64,000 nucleotides of DNA from Lingula anatina (GCF_001039355.2 NW_019775562.1:21754-85753), one strand, 5' to 3'. Numbered from the stretch's first letter, positions 47,401 to 61,924 are shown. Numbers and translations: made by a program. Notes: a model not told the origin generated them from the letters alone.

Positions 47401-50236
47401 TAGACTGCTATTATTATGAAGATACGCAGAACATCTTAATTACTGTTTGCACTTAGGCTTATAGTTACACACTTGGCACGCTGAACATTTACCGATCTTT
47501 TTCGCTGACTTTTTCTTTGTATCAATTATGTTTTAATCATACCAAATTTTCTACTACTGAGACGTCAACGTGTTCAGATAGAAAGGGAAGATGTACCTTC
47601 CTGTGCCTCTTTTTCCTTCTTCAGTTTAATCAGCGTGTACCTGGGACTGTCTGGGAACCACGGCAGGATGAATGCGGAGATCAGACACGGGACGCCAACG
47701 AACGCCAATAAAATGGGCCAATTTTCGTTACCTACATGATCAACAACAACAACAACGTAAATTTTGAAGTTTAACTGCTAAAATACAAGTGTATGATGTT
47801 TCGGCATCTCAAACCATACATCGAGTTTGCTTTATGCATTTCGTTTCAATGTTGAAAAATATAAGAACACATATGCAATTTCTAAACGGCAATTTCTATG
47901 ATAGAATAGACTTTTTGTTGACTTTTTTTTTGCGTAAATTGAATATATACTACAAAATTTGAAGCTTATTTACATCATTCACTAACTGAAAAATTACATG
48001 CTAAAGAGAATTTCTTGGACTTTTGAAAAACAATTTGTATCATACAGTATTCACAATGACAAAGTGTTTTTACCCAGTATCTGCCGTAGTCCAAAGATCT
48101 GAGAGACCAGGATTCCCGTGGTGAGGGCCAGCTGATGGAGCACTCCCATAGCGCCACGGATGTTCACCGGGGCAATCTCCGTCATGTACATGGGGACCAG
48201 CCCAGAGCCGGCACCTGCAGGGAGACAAGACAGAGGGTTATGGAGTGTTGGAAGGTAAACAGTGCATTATTCAGTATTAATGATTAGTTATTCTATTAAA
48301 TGTCGTCTTACTGACCTAAAACCACGGAAACGAAGAGAGTATATAACCTATGATAGGCAGAATATTCCTATAAATGAGTGATGAAGTTAACTTTATTTTG
48401 ACTTATACTGGAGAGTAGTATGTATTATAGTATGTATTATAGTATGTCTGTTTGTATGTACTTGAGAGAGGGTGAGAGAGGCAGTGACTCAATGCATTGT
48501 GCGTTGCTATTTGACAAAGGTTATTTAAAATGCCATCAGCGGGCATTGTATCCTTAAGAGGGTCCCCATTGCTTACTTTAACAAGGCCGATGGTTACATG
48601 ACTTGTACAGCACTTTCAGAGAGCGCTTTAAGCCCGGTACACACTGTGATGTAGCAGACTGAAATCCCGGTCTCACACACTCGGTGTTTGAACTCCTCCC
48701 TCATCTTTGGAGAGTTTGTCACATAGAACACGAGTGAATAATTCACTACGTCTTGAATCTCACCCCAACGTACATGTTGAACTGATGGCCCAAACATCGT
48801 CAGGCGGTACCTCAGCTACTGTCTCACAGTGTGCGTCGAGCCGAGTATGAAGGACTTACCGCAACCAAAGCCGACTATAAACCTAGCAATTATTAACATC
48901 TCAAACGATTCCGCTACATCGCAGAGACCAAACAAAATAGCGGCTACGAAGGTGGGAATGTACATGATGATGATGGCCTTTTTCCTGAAAAAGAGAGGGA
49001 TTTACTGTTATTTAGATAACTGAACTAAACATATCGACAGTCCATAATCATATAGTTATCCCAAGACATTCTCTTTACTGAACTGTTGAATAAAAGGCTT
49101 GTTCCATATGATCAATGACGAACTGATTAATCTCATTCCCCAGTTTACAAAGAAGGGGGTGGTGACAGTTTCAACACTCCCCCTAGCGCCTGGTCGCCTG
49201 GTGGTGACCACAGTCGTGTGCTACACGCAAAACCAGTGACACATGTTAACCACTGTTATTGGACGTTCTTATATTTCAATATAAGTTTATTTCTCTCATT
49301 TCACTGTCGTCCCCCTCCCCCTATTCTGTTATAACCCTACCTCCCGAATCTGTCAGCGAACCAGCCTGCGCTGAAGGCGCCGAACATGCCGCCGACCAGG
49401 TAGATAGCCACGGTGAACGACCAGACAAAGTTGAGCATGCCTTTGCCAGGTTCATTGCCAGTACGGATTAGATACGTGTCGTTAAGAAACTGGATAATTA
49501 ACTGAAATAAAGAGAAAGGATGTAGACAGCTGAGAAAACATTTTTGTAAATGAGATACAGGACACATTGTTCAATTAACTATAATTACTGAAACCATTCC
49601 GTGTAAAATGACGGCATCAAGTCGAAAAACTTGCATACTACATGTAAGCGTTACAATTTATTTCAGTCTTTTTTGGATTAATGCACTTGCTGTAGGAATT
49701 TTTTTTTTGGCTTATCAGACTTGGTAATACTGTGAAAACAGGTAACTCGTCGTGATACAAAAAGAAATAATTCTCAAATCGCCTGATTCACTGTGCGCAA
49801 CTTGAAGAAGCGTTTTCAGCGTTCATAACAGTAGCGCGGTCAGTCTCAATAATGCTACATTTATCAAGGTTACGTGAACCACCTGACCAAGGTGAAAAAC
49901 AGCAGCATCAACTTACATCTTGGGGAGCGTTGAGCACACCTGTGTTGTAACCATGGGGAAAGGAGCCGCCGATCACAGCGGCAAACGCCGTCACTACCAG
50001 CGGGACAGTAACACGACCCTGGAACAGAATAATGTGGAAATATTAACAGTTGATCTCCTGTCGGAATTAAAAAGATGGTAGAAAGACGCAATTCTTTCTT
50101 TCATTAAAGACGTGAAATATGAGTTTGCACAGAGGGAGCTGCCCGAAATGTAGTAATTGCATAACTGTACCCCGTCTTAACCTTCAGTCATGCGATAGTA
50201 CACTTTTGATATCCTGGTCTCTCACCGATGTCATAG
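44401..50236 (-). CDS. Facilitative hexose transporter, SLC2/GLUT family, GLUT5-like features (11 coding exons)
   Basis: Twelve-helix plasma-membrane sugar uniporter. Exons in coding order: 50236-50228, 50018-49917, 49501-49341, 48984-48860, 48214-48074, 47731-47597, 47202-47012, 46734-46624, 46282-46105, 45070-44943, 44607-44401. All phases agree; 1488 nt, 495 aa, versus about 490-500 for GLUT1-5. Motifs: GYNTG and NAPQ (26-36), NDT sequon (44-46), RFGRK (88-92), EIAPVNIRG (145-153), HQL (159-161), PDSPR (206-210), QQLSGIN (281-287), GRR in loop 8-9, GPRPAA, GPYSF and PETK. The 3-codon first exon (MTS) is inferred from phase and a GTGAGA donor. Two class I signatures are changed: helix 7 QLS is ALA (278-280), and the Trp after GSIP in helix 10 is Gln. 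Parts such as [11 protein letters not shown] and FVIG.ALG resemble GLUT5. Substrate is unproven. Confidence 0.95.
44821..44940. repeat. C-rich minisatellite in GLUT intron 10
   Basis: About three and a half copies of a roughly 37-bp C/T-rich unit (GTCTCCACACCCCTGTCCC...) end two bases from the exon 10 donor. In the minus-strand transcript it is G-rich and could form G-quadruplexes. Copy A ends inside this tract (36473-36534), so it probably caused the assembly break. Confidence 0.8.
46725..46930. repeat. 53-bp tandem repeat spanning the GLUT exon 8 acceptor
   Basis: Units start at 46725, 46778, about 46831 (deleted) and 46866, with a stub at 46918. On the coding strand each complete unit contains TTTCAG|GTGTTCTACT, the exon 8 acceptor with the first codons. 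Only the unit at 46725 continues into the exon (GTG TTC TAC TAC). The others read GTG TTC TAC TAG. Confidence 0.8.
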
Positions 50237-53200
50237 GCTTGGCGATATCACTTATGAGGAAACATTGGGGTGTGTGGAGTCTACACATGAACTGAGTCAA
50301 TTCAAAGCTTATGATCCATGAATTGGACGACACATAATATGGCAGAATGTGACGAAAAGCTTTAGTAATTGTTATCTCATCATAACCAAAACATTCTTCA
50401 TATTATTATAAAACTTGACTTTTAAATGAACAACGCCATTTGTGGAACTCGATAGTCTCATTACTTAGGCCGAGACAAGCCCTTTTTACGTGTGTTTCGT
50501 CCCCCAAGTAGATGAATAGATGCTTTTTCACTGTATGTCATTGATGAATCCCGGCAAGCGGAATAAGATGAATAGGCACTACCTGTTCACTGTCTAGGTC
50601 GAAGTCAAAGAACGACAACACAGCGAGTAGGCCGATTTACACGATACAAGCTGTGCACCAGGGCTACACACTAGATCAACAGTGAAGTCAGTTCGATCAG
50701 CATTGGTTACGATAGATGATTGCAAAACTCCAGAGATGTGTAATCACACAGTGTGACGTCACTTCTTATAACGCATTCAGTATCCCTTACGACATTCTGA
50801 GGCTTTAAGCCTGTTTAATATCAGAACAGATCGAGCTTTAAGTTGAACAGCAGTGGAAAGGGGCTTGTGTGAATGACACTCAAGTCAAGAAGTTCTCTTC
50901 TTCAGTAGTTTCTTGATTTATACGTCTGAACTCCGACTTTTGCACCCCACCGCTACCTGTGCTTTGTAATAGTTTGCATAATCACCAGACGCCTGTGGCG
51001 GGTTTACAATAACAACAACAACAACCTAAAAAACGTCAGACGTCAAAATCTGGGTCTTGTGAAAATTGAACTGAAAATTGCTTCTCTGAGAATAAGTTCA
51101 AAACATTTTATTTTAACCGGCTTTGCAGAACTCAGTATTTCTGTCTGTGCTGTGAGCTATAACTCACAAAAAAAAACGAAATTTTCCTGCGATTTCATTA
51201 AAAAACCCACGAGTGCTTTAGCAAAGAATTACATCATCTGTACGGCTGTACAAGACAATTTTATCGGGGAATAAGGTGCTAGAGTAACCTCTATTTAGCT
51301 CAATTCCCTGACACATTCGTTTTGTGAACAACTGGCAAATAGGAGTGTAGTTACTACCTGGAATAATGTATAATTCTAACTATTAGTATTTACAGCCATT
51401 TCTCCTCTCTTCACGTCAGTCATAAAGGCAGGAACAGCAGCGAGGGGGTGGGGTTGAGAGGACCCTCCTCTCCTCGTCGTTTTTTTATGGTTATCACCCC
51501 ACATAAAATGTTCTCAGTATGCGCAATTTAATTTTGAAGTGATTGTTCAGTTTTAATCCATAGCAGCAACCCGTCACAAAAATATTAGATAATGGATCCC
51601 TGTCACGACTGAATGAAATTAAAAAAAGGCTCAGTTATATGAAGTGAATATAAATGGTTTTTGGGTGATATTATAAGACATATCGCTGTGGAGGGCAATC
51701 TTCCCCATAGTGAGGGGTTGAATTTAGACAGCAAGGAATGGCAGCTGACGTGCAAGTTACCACCCAGAATGATCTACCTTTTGACTTTCAGACGACTTTA
51801 TGAGTAATTCAAGGTGCTCTTGTCATTAACGCCAAAAAAGGAATACACATTTCCGGTTCTTCCTTAACTGTTCCCGTTTTCAGTCTAAGGTGGCTTTATT
51901 GACAGTTTACGTCTTTCTGATATTAATATAATGTTAGGGTTTTAAAACTTCCAGGTGTTTTAATTACACTACATATCATATAAGATCATCTGATCAGTTT
52001 ATAGGATTTTACGGGAGCAATTTCACTGAGGTCACTCCTCGCTGTTGACTGTTTACCGGGTAGCACCGCTCCTATCTGATTGACGTTCAAATTATAACCA
52101 GAAAACAGTGCCAAAGTAAGACGTCAATGTCTTGTTGATAAGTAAATTACATTTTTTAGGAAATCGCGTAGATCGAACGCTCTTACAATCGTCACGATGA
52201 CGGTTTGTTGACATTCTGCAAAAATATTTTAGTTTCTTGCGTAAAAAATGAATCTAAATGTGGCCGCGAACTGAACTGTTCCCCAGAAATACTGAGATTG
52301 AGTAAACAGTTGAAATTTGTGGAGTTCTGTTTCAACGTGAAAGATTTGCACTGGGGACGAAACAATGTGCTACTAAAAAAAATGTCAGCTTTTGTTTACA
52401 AAATGCGACATGTATGTGGAAAATGAGGCTTATCAAAAACAAATACTACATTTAACGTTACATGCACACAACGACATATGACTGCTTTCAGTATTAATGC
52501 TTTCCTTTATCATGTAAATAGTCACATTCCCTCTAAGGTAACATCAGTTCAAAATCGAAAATGCCTTTCTGTTTCATTTTCATACACCTAGAAGAAACCG
52601 CATTGTAATAGCCGTCATAAGACCGTCCTCGCTGGACGTCAGCAACTATCGTCTAGTCCATAGAAGCCACATCAAAGTGTCCAGGTCCTAGGACTGTGGT
52701 GACCAGATGTGGTGGATGTTCTACGTGGTTAGTGTGTACCAGGTTAACTACTCGCCATCAGGAGCTCAGTGTGGGCTAGCCACAAGTAGCGTTAGATGGT
52801 GGTCATACATGTCGTCTACACTGTGCAGTGGTTACCAGGGTCATAAACAATAACTAGATGGTTTTCAGTCACGACTCGAATTCTTGTAACTGTCTGTGGT
52901 CGTCAAACAATCGTTTTTTTTCATATCTGATGTATATATCATATATGTCGTAGTGCACGGGTATTTATCTTGTTATGGATTAATTCTATGCCATAGCAGA
53001 CCTACGCCACCAGTCTCAACCATATGCAGTAGACACTGGGGTCGTGTAGCACTGCATAAGTCAAGCGAACCAACCTTCTTACTTCTTAGTGTCAGTAAAA
53101 ATTAAATAAATAAATAAAAAGAAAGAAATATATAATTAAATGGTAGAAGATAGAAACAATTGATAAACAAATTTAAAAAAGGGAAAAAAGTTAGTAAAGT

Positions 53201-56200
53201 TCTTTTTGGATATTTTTCAAACCATTTTGGATCTGATCTTTCAGTTTTAAATGCACAGGCTAACACTAACATACAACTGGGCAGTACGTGAATATCATGT
53301 ACAGTATATACGGGGTCAATGCAGATATATTCACATCGGTATTGATGTGCTAGTTATGGTAAAGATGAGGTCCATCACGTATATTATAACCTTGAGCCAC
53401 ATTGAACTCATTTCACCTACAGCTACACAAATCAAGCTTCTGTGGTGACTTTGGTCACATAAATATCATTAATGCAGTTATTAACCTGACGTGGAATGAT
53501 TATCCTGAAGCTCTTCATGTTTCAGTTCATCATACAGGGGTATAACGTTTTAAGGCCATATCAACACGGCTAACGTGGACTCAAATACAAGTTGGTTCTA
53601 CAAAATTTGTCTTTAAGGATTTCCTTCCATAAAATGTAGCAAGAACGATTATTAGATGGTTCCTATACAGGCTTTAAGCGCGACATGATACACCTAACGC
53701 GTCCTGGAGTCTCTGGAATACTCTTCAGCTAGCCGACCATGTCTGTGTGTTCTAATATGCGTTTTAAGAGCACTTTTCTGAGCTTGTCTCCAGTCGAGTG
53801 CCAGGTGACATTGACACTGCCTAACTTTTTGCAGTTGGTGGTACAATTTTGTTAATTAAAATGGATGTAATAAATCCTTCATATATTAATGCAGGCAACC
53901 TATGAAGACATTTTACAAAAATATTTCAGACAATAATATGTACGTACAGCGCCTTTATATTATATTTAACATTCCCGTATTTATGCCGCCCACGCCATGG
54001 CACACATTTAGGCGGCGCACAGCTGAGGATACATTATGTATGTATACACACACTGCCATCTGAAAGCGGGAAACATTACAGAATGAATGAAATTTACATA
54101 CTTGTCCACCAATAGGATGACGCGAAGTTGGCACACCTCCAAAGCAAGACGCCGCATGTCATTAAGTGCTGAACGAGTTGAAAAAAGTGCTAATATCGAT
54201 TTAGTATATGTATGTTCATATTGCTCTCTCGTTTTGTGGTTATAGCTGCATGAAGGTGGCGCGCGGTATTAATACAGAATAGCCACCGAGTATCAGGACG
54301 GTCAATGCGCCTAGTTAAGTCTATTGAGTGCGGCATGCTCCGTATATAGAACTGAACGAGCACGTAAATCCATTGCGCAATCATTTTCGATCGTTTACAT
54401 TTTCATATATTGAAGTATGTTTTCATATGGGGGAGATGTTTGGGTCGGTGCCCGCATATCTGCCACGTACAAGTTGAACCAAATGCTAGCACCGGAAGAA
54501 ATAAACTGAATTATTCAGACTAGTCTACAGTATAATGAGGCAATAAGCAGACACGCTCAATATCATTTGTTTCCATGGCGGTAATGGAGACATTTTCACC
54601 GTTAAATGGTGTAGATGTGACATGGTATGTTTCTGGTGGATATAAAGGTCTGTCATTTCACTGGTATTAGAGGGTCAGACGGACACCACTGTCTCCATCA
54701 GCATGAACAATGTGCACGTTTACATCGTAGACCTTACATTAATTCACAACAAAACAGGCCTTCGTTTCAATATCTCACTTAACGTGGAAATGACTTGTTT
54801 TCTTCCTATTTCTGTATCTAAGTCCCAGGTGTCCCCTTGCATTAAGTTTTATAACCGACCCCGTGTCTCACCAAGCGGAACATCACTGTGTGGTGGTACT
54901 TTGTAAAAAGAGAGCCAGGTTGGCAATGTGCCACATACTCGGTGGACAATCGATCATCTTTCTATATAATACTGCTGTACATATCACGCCAACAGCGAAT
55001 GAAATCTCTACATAATATACCTAGTGCTATGTGAGAAAGAATTGTCTGTGAACACACTGTACGCTCATTTTACCAACCCACTGAACCAACCTGAATACAT
55101 CAGACATGTTCTAACTGTTTCTAAAATGATCTTCATGATGTGATGTCTGAACTGAGCCTGGTCGATAGCACAGCAGACTTCATCACCCTCATATACTGAC
55201 ATACATGCTTACTGACACAGAGCGAAATATGACTGGAATAAAAACGCAGAAGAAAACATCCTCGTTTCCCCTAGTGTTGCCCCAGTAAACTGTTCACATT
55301 TCCTGAACACAGAGAGAGGTTTTCTTATATGACAGGGATTTACAGGCAAAGGATCGGAGCCGCTCTGTATGCACGTATGAACGCATACACGTCCACGGAA
55401 TTCACGACCTTCACGTTAACACCTCATCTCTCACCGACAGTTTAACGATATAAATTCTGGTCGTTGTCAAGTCAAAGCTTGTTGACAATATCAATAACAA
55501 AACTGAGTCCAATACAAATACCAAATCTAAGCGATTGGTTACAATTTTCATTCATGATTGATCGTGAGATTACCGTGTCCTCAAAAACAAAACACCGATA
55601 ATTGAGTGCATCCAGAACACGCCGCACTTAACGATGCCACAAAAGCTTTACCTTAAGTCTTGGGTCATGTGTAAAGGCAACTTTCTCGGCTGTCATTATC
55701 AGATTCAACTCTTCCAAACGGCCTGGGTCAAAAGTCGTTACGAGTCAGCGCTGATCACTGTCTGTGAAGTCTCCAATGTTTTGGTAGGTTATGGAGATTG
55801 CAATACACGTGGCTTTGTTTAATATATCAGACACTGAAGGCGTTCTCACGGCGGAGGCTCTGATTGGCTGGTATTCAGAGGTGTGGCAGTCACATGCAAG
55901 CTGCCGTACAACTTGCGCATGAATGAAAGTAAAGGTCACTGCGCGTCATGGAGGGCAAATACCTTGCTATTCACAGCGTTGATTTCGTCAGTTAACATTG
56001 GGGATTAGTTTACCTGTGGATCTGGTGGTAAATCCGTGGATCTGTGCCCTATTGGTTCTTTGTTTCAGAAATAAAACTTGAAATATGATCTCTGCTTGGA
56101 ATGTTTACGTTTTTTTTTTCTGTTTCAAAGCTTTGACTTACGTTTTCGATTTAATATTATTTTTAAGTGACAAAGTAAACTAGTCACAATTTCTTTGCTT

Positions 56201-56607
56201 TGTGCATTTCATCTTAAGGAAAAGGGTTAATATTGTTTATTTTGACCTGAGCTACCAAGTTTCAAAGCTTTGATTAAGACAAAATACAATCTACTTAATG
56301 TCAAAAAGACAGATGGCACAGCTAGGTGATAAAGAGAACGTCAACCTACTGTAACTGTTTTTAAAATAAAGTATTCGACATGTTATAAAATGAAGATCAT
56401 CAGCCGGGCTTATGTGCATTTCTAGACACACCTTGCTTAGATTACATCGTGACCAAGGTCCCATAGCTATTGATTGATCTATTAAGATCACAGAGATGAC
56501 CAGACATCGTATGGCTGCGGAGGGGTTTTGATGTCTCAGGCATCATGACCGTGGGTAACATGATCTGTAATGTCGCAGTGACAGTCTCAAAAGAAATAAT
56601 GCGCCGC
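50237..56607. other. GLUT 5' flank, no further gene seen
   Basis: No coding exon, RNA gene or clear promoter is recognised. An alternative GLUT leader ending at 50581 (donor GAACAG|GTAGTG) has an in-frame stop and no ATG. An ACA triplet run lies near 51008-51025. The 73-codon frame at 52205-52426 has no support. Confidence 0.45.
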
Positions 56608-56794
56608 ACCACAGTGTGGTATAGAACACAAGGACAACACAGACCACAGGGTGGTATAGAACACTAGGACAACACAGACCACAGGGTGGTATAGAACACT
56701 AGGACAACACAGACCACAGGGTGGTATAGAACACTAGGACAACACAGACCACAGGGTGGTATAGAACACAAGGACAACACAGACCACAGGGTGG
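56608..56794. repeat. 35-bp minisatellite, 5.3 copies
   Basis: Units begin at 56608, 56643, 56678, 56713, 56748 and 56783 (partial). Each reads ACCACAGGGTGGTATAGAAC... and ends GACAACACAG. The internal copies are identical or nearly so, suggesting recent expansion. Each unit contains a short ACCA...TGGT inverted repeat. Confidence 0.95.
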
Positions 56795-58478
56795 AAGGAT
56801 ACGGAGAGGGGCGTCATGTCCCACAGCAGCATGTGCAGTCGACAATCCATAATTTTCAGCTGTCACACATTTTTCTAATATAACAATGGCAACATCCTGT
56901 GTAGCAAAACTCTTCATATTTTAGTTTTTTCTTAGTTTGGGCCTAATGAGTTTTGCCATTGACGAAACCTTTTTAAAATAATCTCAGTGTTATAAAATAT
57001 TCTCATAAAGATCGTGGGATCACGTACAAAATCTTTAAAATTTAAAACAACATAATAGCTTTACAAGAAATCAACTTCCAGATAACGTCCTAAGACCCTT
57101 TTACATGACCTATCGTTTACGACACAATGCCGTTTACACTGTTGCATAGTGAAACTAATTTTTTAGGAAGTGACTTTATAAAAAAATAAATGTCGTTGTT
57201 TGCAGTTTTCAGGAAAGGCGGATACAACAGTAAGAAAGCGAAGCAGATAATTTGTCACGACAAAAGTGAAAAGTGAAAATAAAGTGACTCACCCCTCTGC
57301 CTTCTTGGAAAAAAGGGGGGATGTGAATAACGCACCATTCTGTATGACAATTCTTGTACTTTATGCATATTTTTCTTTTATTAGGGTGGGGGGGGGGGCA
57401 TATGATTAACGTGTTTTTTATGTTTTTGCCATTTTATCAATAAACGTGAGAAAAACCTGTAAATAATGGTAAACATTGGTCATGATTGACACACCTAGAA
57501 AAAAGGACCATAAAATAAGATCGTTCTAAATTTTTTTTATTTATATTTTTCTTTAGTTTTGATAAAGTAAATCTAGAAATCCAAGAAAGACTTGTCAACG
57601 TGTCCAGAACTTGTACAGCAGCAGGCAAGATAAATACAAGCATAACGGCAGTATGAGTTCTAGTATAATGACATCACATTGCCCATGTGCTCTGTTTATG
57701 ATCACGGCGTGAAAGGTGAGTGCCAAGGTGAACAGCAGAGAAATACACTCTAACTGCTCCAAACAGTATTCTGAGGAGCGACAGACGGTGCAGTACGAAT
57801 TATCACAGTACTGTCTGTCAATTTTTTAAAATTTGGAACTAAAATTACACTCTTGTCTCGTTGTAGTCGACCAGCAGTTATGCCGATAACATCACCACGA
57901 GGACCAATGCTTATGAGTCTATGGGGATACTGCTTGTTACTGGATATATCCCGTTATTTTATTGTCATTGAGCGGACATACAGCTAAATGTTGGAGCAAG
58001 GTTGCTGTTAGATACAGCAATACACGACATGTACTGAGTTCACTGTCAAGAAGTACAGGGCCCGTCAAAAGTGGGTTTGGCAGAAGCATGTTTTCATTGA
58101 CTGCATACACCCAGCTTCTTGAAGGATATTAGAGACCGAACCTCTACAAACTAGTTTTGTTTACCACACGGGTCACAAGTGTAAGGGCACTGAGTCTTAT
58201 AGAGCTGGTTCCTGCTCACCCACTCCGGAAGACAGACGTAAAGAACAAGCTGGGGATTTACGAACAAACAGGATGGGAAGTTTTTGGAAGTATCACTGGA
58301 CTGTACGATTTCTCAGAACAACAACAACAAAAAAATATTTTATTGAAAGATGTCCCCGTCTCCGCCTGCTACGAACTCCGGGCATCACCCCCATATGTGT
58401 TATGTAACACATGGTCGTCGGACACAATACTGATATTTCCACGCGTGTTAATTTATTTTAATCTCCAAGAGGATTAAT
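56795..58478. other. Intergenic, no gene seen
   Basis: Contains a G-run near 57386-57398. The 106-codon plus frame at 58157-58477 has no recognisable domain or splice context. Confidence 0.45.
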
Positions 58479-58515
<37 letters not shown>

Positions 58516-58516
58516 T
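58479..58516. repeat. (AGTA)n microsatellite
   Basis: About nine tetranucleotide units without interruption. Confidence 0.95.
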
Positions 58517-59431
58517 ACATGCAGACTACAGTTGCGAGTTTGAAGGATACATTTCATACTAGTATACATTCCATCATCAGAACATAATGGTTAATTGTAA
58601 ATTTATTCGAAAAATATATCCTGTTGAGACTCCGTGCCTTTTTTATTTGAACTTGGGGACTTGGAAGATGGATAAAGGCATGTCACGATAGAAATCCACC
58701 ACAGGTTTCCTTAATTTTCCCCGCCATCTTCAACTGCCAAGCTAACGTTCACATTAAAACTCGCTCCTTACTCCCCTGGCTTGATGACTCGACTGATGAT
58801 TTAAGGCTTCAGGGAAATAAAACAAGTTGTGTCTTCATCTTTTGTGGTTTCACTAATGACATTGATAGCAATCCTTTTGCATAACAAAACATCTCGTGGA
58901 GGAGCAATGCCAAGTATGCGACTGTGTGCATCTTTTAATTTGTGGCCCTAGCTCAGTCACATATATATTTTTTTAAATTCAAACACGCGTCGTCTGTGTA
59001 AGTAATATCTCCGGCATTTTTTGAACACCGCTGTCCTAACACTTATCTGTTCCAAAGCACTTCGGTTCAAACTGGGACAAAATATGTAAATTCAGATCTA
59101 GAGCAAAATTATGAAAGCAATTTTATCTCAACAAGAGCGAATATTTGCCCGAGCCAACACGGTTATATAAACGCTCTCAAACTAAGGACGACGAATCAAA
59201 AATGTATTCAAAATACCGACATGTAAAAAAATACTGCTGAATCCACAATTATTCTGCAATAGCAAATTAATACAGCTTAGTCTCACTGCAGCAGACCGCA
59301 GCTGCTATGGGCTGTACATTTCAGCTCATGTTTAAAACAACGACAGATAATCAAACAAACATGAATATAGTCTCTATGCGGGTAGTTTTACTTCATATAT
59401 GGCGCACATGGCGTGCTTGCTATTCGAGTAT

Positions 59432-59531
59432 GTATACACACATACCCAAACACGTGCATGTACATGTGCGCACACATACACAAGCACATAAATACACACA
59501 AACACAAAGACATGTACGCACACACAAACAC
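59432..59531. repeat. Imperfect CA-rich tract
   Basis: ACACAC/ACATAC-rich run with embedded ATGTACATGT palindromes. The long frame across it (59307-59702) is an artefact of the repeat. Confidence 0.75.
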
Positions 59532-61670
59532 AGTATCACAGCCGTCAGTGAAAGCAGTAGAGATTTACGTCAGTCACCCACTGTTCGCCAAGATGTTCAT
59601 ATAGTACATGTATTTCAACTCCCACCAGGTCGACTACGAGAATGCCCATTTCTACACTCAGGTGTATCTACAATACACTGTTACAGGGCGTCACAGGGTT
59701 AATGTTCTTGAGGCGCGCAGTGACGGGGTATCACGGAAGTACTAGTAGGTACGGCGTTTAATGACAAACCCAGGGTGCGTTATATGGGACGTGAAACTCA
59801 ATGTGACTGAAAAAAAATGTTAAAACCGTTCTCAGCTACTGTGTCTGTCTTTCCATTGTCTTATATATAAGATGGCCTCACCCTCGTTTGGCCCCAAATT
59901 GAAGTCAGTAGTTCCTTGTAAGAAATTATGTCTTCGTAAACTGACAGTGTAGATAACACAGGCATATAGCGACGTGACTTGGAATTGCATGTGAAATTTA
60001 GTTATCAATCAGTAGTCCCAATATTGATTCATATTACGAATCTCAAACATAACGCCCATCCTTATAACCACACGTGGGTATGTTATGTGATTAGTTTTTT
60101 TTTTCTACTACCTGGCCACGGTACTATGAACACTCTTCCTGACACACCACCCCCGTGTCTCACCACCTGGGAGTGTGATAGTTGAATTACACAAGAGGCC
60201 ACTCCAGCCACACCCTTCTACTCAACATTGACGTTACTTCATTCATAATGATACATATATCACAGAAGTTTTATTCTTTCTTTCCGGTACACATTTTTTG
60301 AACTACAAAAAGCATTTGGTATTGCCATAAGGTAACAACAGTCTTAACTTTCACATTTGCTGTAATACTTTCAGTAGAGAGATCAAACCACTCGACATCT
60401 CTCTCAAGGAAGCCAGAATCGCCTACAACTCTGTACATGGCACATGACTGATAACCGCCCCTGAAAGTCTACGGGAACAGGTTCTCTTACAACACTGGTA
60501 TCAGACACAGACATCTCAGTGGTCTTCAGGGAATATTTAGCCTGGCAAAGAGCCAAGTTAAATGTCAGTCGGGAATCCCCTAATTCACTAATAACGGCTA
60601 CTGCGTCAGTTAAAAATCAATAATTTGGAGGCTTGGTCGAATTACGCCCTACTGATTGGTTGAGAGGCTGACATTGCTGTGGATGACGAAATCGTCCTAT
60701 TTTCCTTCTATTCCCCGTGTGACCTGACGGTTGTCGAGGATTTGAATGCAATTACATGATGAAAACCACAAACATTAGTAGCAGACACAAATCACGTTTT
60801 GCATTACCCCTAAAGCTGTTATTAAATTTGATGATATTAATATCGTATCGCTGAAGTATAAAAAATCCAAATAATTTCCCTAATGGGCTCATTGCGTCAG
60901 CCTCTCCATATATTGATCTGTTAATACTGCTGTTTCAAGCGGGGTTTTTAAAGATATTTCGTATGGAGGCCTTTGCATTGCATTATCAGGGTAAAACATG
61001 CGGGTTACAACTATGATACTTTTCAATTTGTCTCACTTTAATCTTTCTTCCCTTTTTGCCTTTCTTCTTGTCGTGCCATATGTATATTCTTTTGGGTGCG
61101 TGTGTTGGTTAGTTGGGGGGGGGGGGGTATACAATGTAAATCATTGTGCGGTATTTGCATCACTGTATCATGATAAAGACTGGCACAAAATTAAACCTAA
61201 CAAATTTCCTTGGAAAACCCTTTACAGTACAAAACAGAAGGCCCGATCTCCAGGGGAGTCGCGTGTCACATGTACAATCTTTGGACACCGGTCAACGAGA
61301 ACCGGTTCAGGCGGCACTGATTACCAAATACCGTCCATGTGCCGTGAGGTACGTGCAGGGGTGGTGAGAGGTGGAGGGGGTCAGACCAAAACAACCACAT
61401 TAACTTAACCTTCTATGTGGCTTAAGACACGCAAACATAAACCACGGTGAAGTCCTAATGGGTATGAAAACTCAGATAAGGTATTGAATTCTGAATTCAG
61501 TAAACAGCGCGTGCCGTTTCGTTACATAATGATTTAAAGTTAAATAAAAACTAATGATTTGTCACAGATTACTCAAATAATTCCTTTGTCAATCCGTTTT
61601 CTGATTGCTTCACAAATTGTGGAGCAATACGAGTCGCTGTCACCTATAGATACAAGAAGTAAAAGGTAAC
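59532..61670. other. Intergenic, no gene seen
   Basis: The 136-codon plus frame at 60998-61408 crosses a G-run (about 61116-61127) and has no domain I recognise. Nothing else is notable. Confidence 0.45.
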
Positions 61671-61674
61671 ATCT

Positions 61675-61814
61675 TATATTACAAATCTAAACAAGTTATA
61701 TGGACATAATAGTGAGAGAGAATGATAAACGCATAGTTATATTACAAATCTAAACTATAGTTATATTACAAATCTAAACAAGTTATATGGACATAATAGG
61801 GAGAGAGAGAATGA
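61675..61814. repeat. Tandem duplication, about 87-bp period
   Basis: TATATTACAAATCTAAACAA with following ATGGACATAATAG and GAGAGAATGAT occurs at 61675-61726 and 61762-61814. A partial copy lies at 61737-61755. Confidence 0.85.
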
Positions 61815-61891
61815 TGACTCCATAGTGATGGAAGGTGGACAGTAGCTACATGAATGAATGTGGTAAATGAGCTTGTGTTTGGTGCTAGGTC

Positions 61892-61924
61892 TGCCCCCCC
61901 CCCCCCACACACACACACATACAC
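61892..61924. repeat. C-run joined to (CA)n
   Basis: A pure C tract passes directly into CACACA repeats. Confidence 0.9.

Noticed and set aside
50582-50640. Alternative GLUT first exon ending before 50581
   Set aside because: The in-phase reading has a TAA and no start codon; the ATG ACA TCG exon at 50228-50236 fits phase and family N-terminus better.
58157-58477. 106-codon plus frame
   Set aside because: No domain or conservation evidence; runs into a microsatellite.
59307-59702. 131-codon plus frame rich in His/Thr
   Set aside because: Produced by a CA-rich repeat.
60998-61408. 136-codon plus frame
   Set aside because: It crosses a long G run and has low-complexity ends; no homology recognised.
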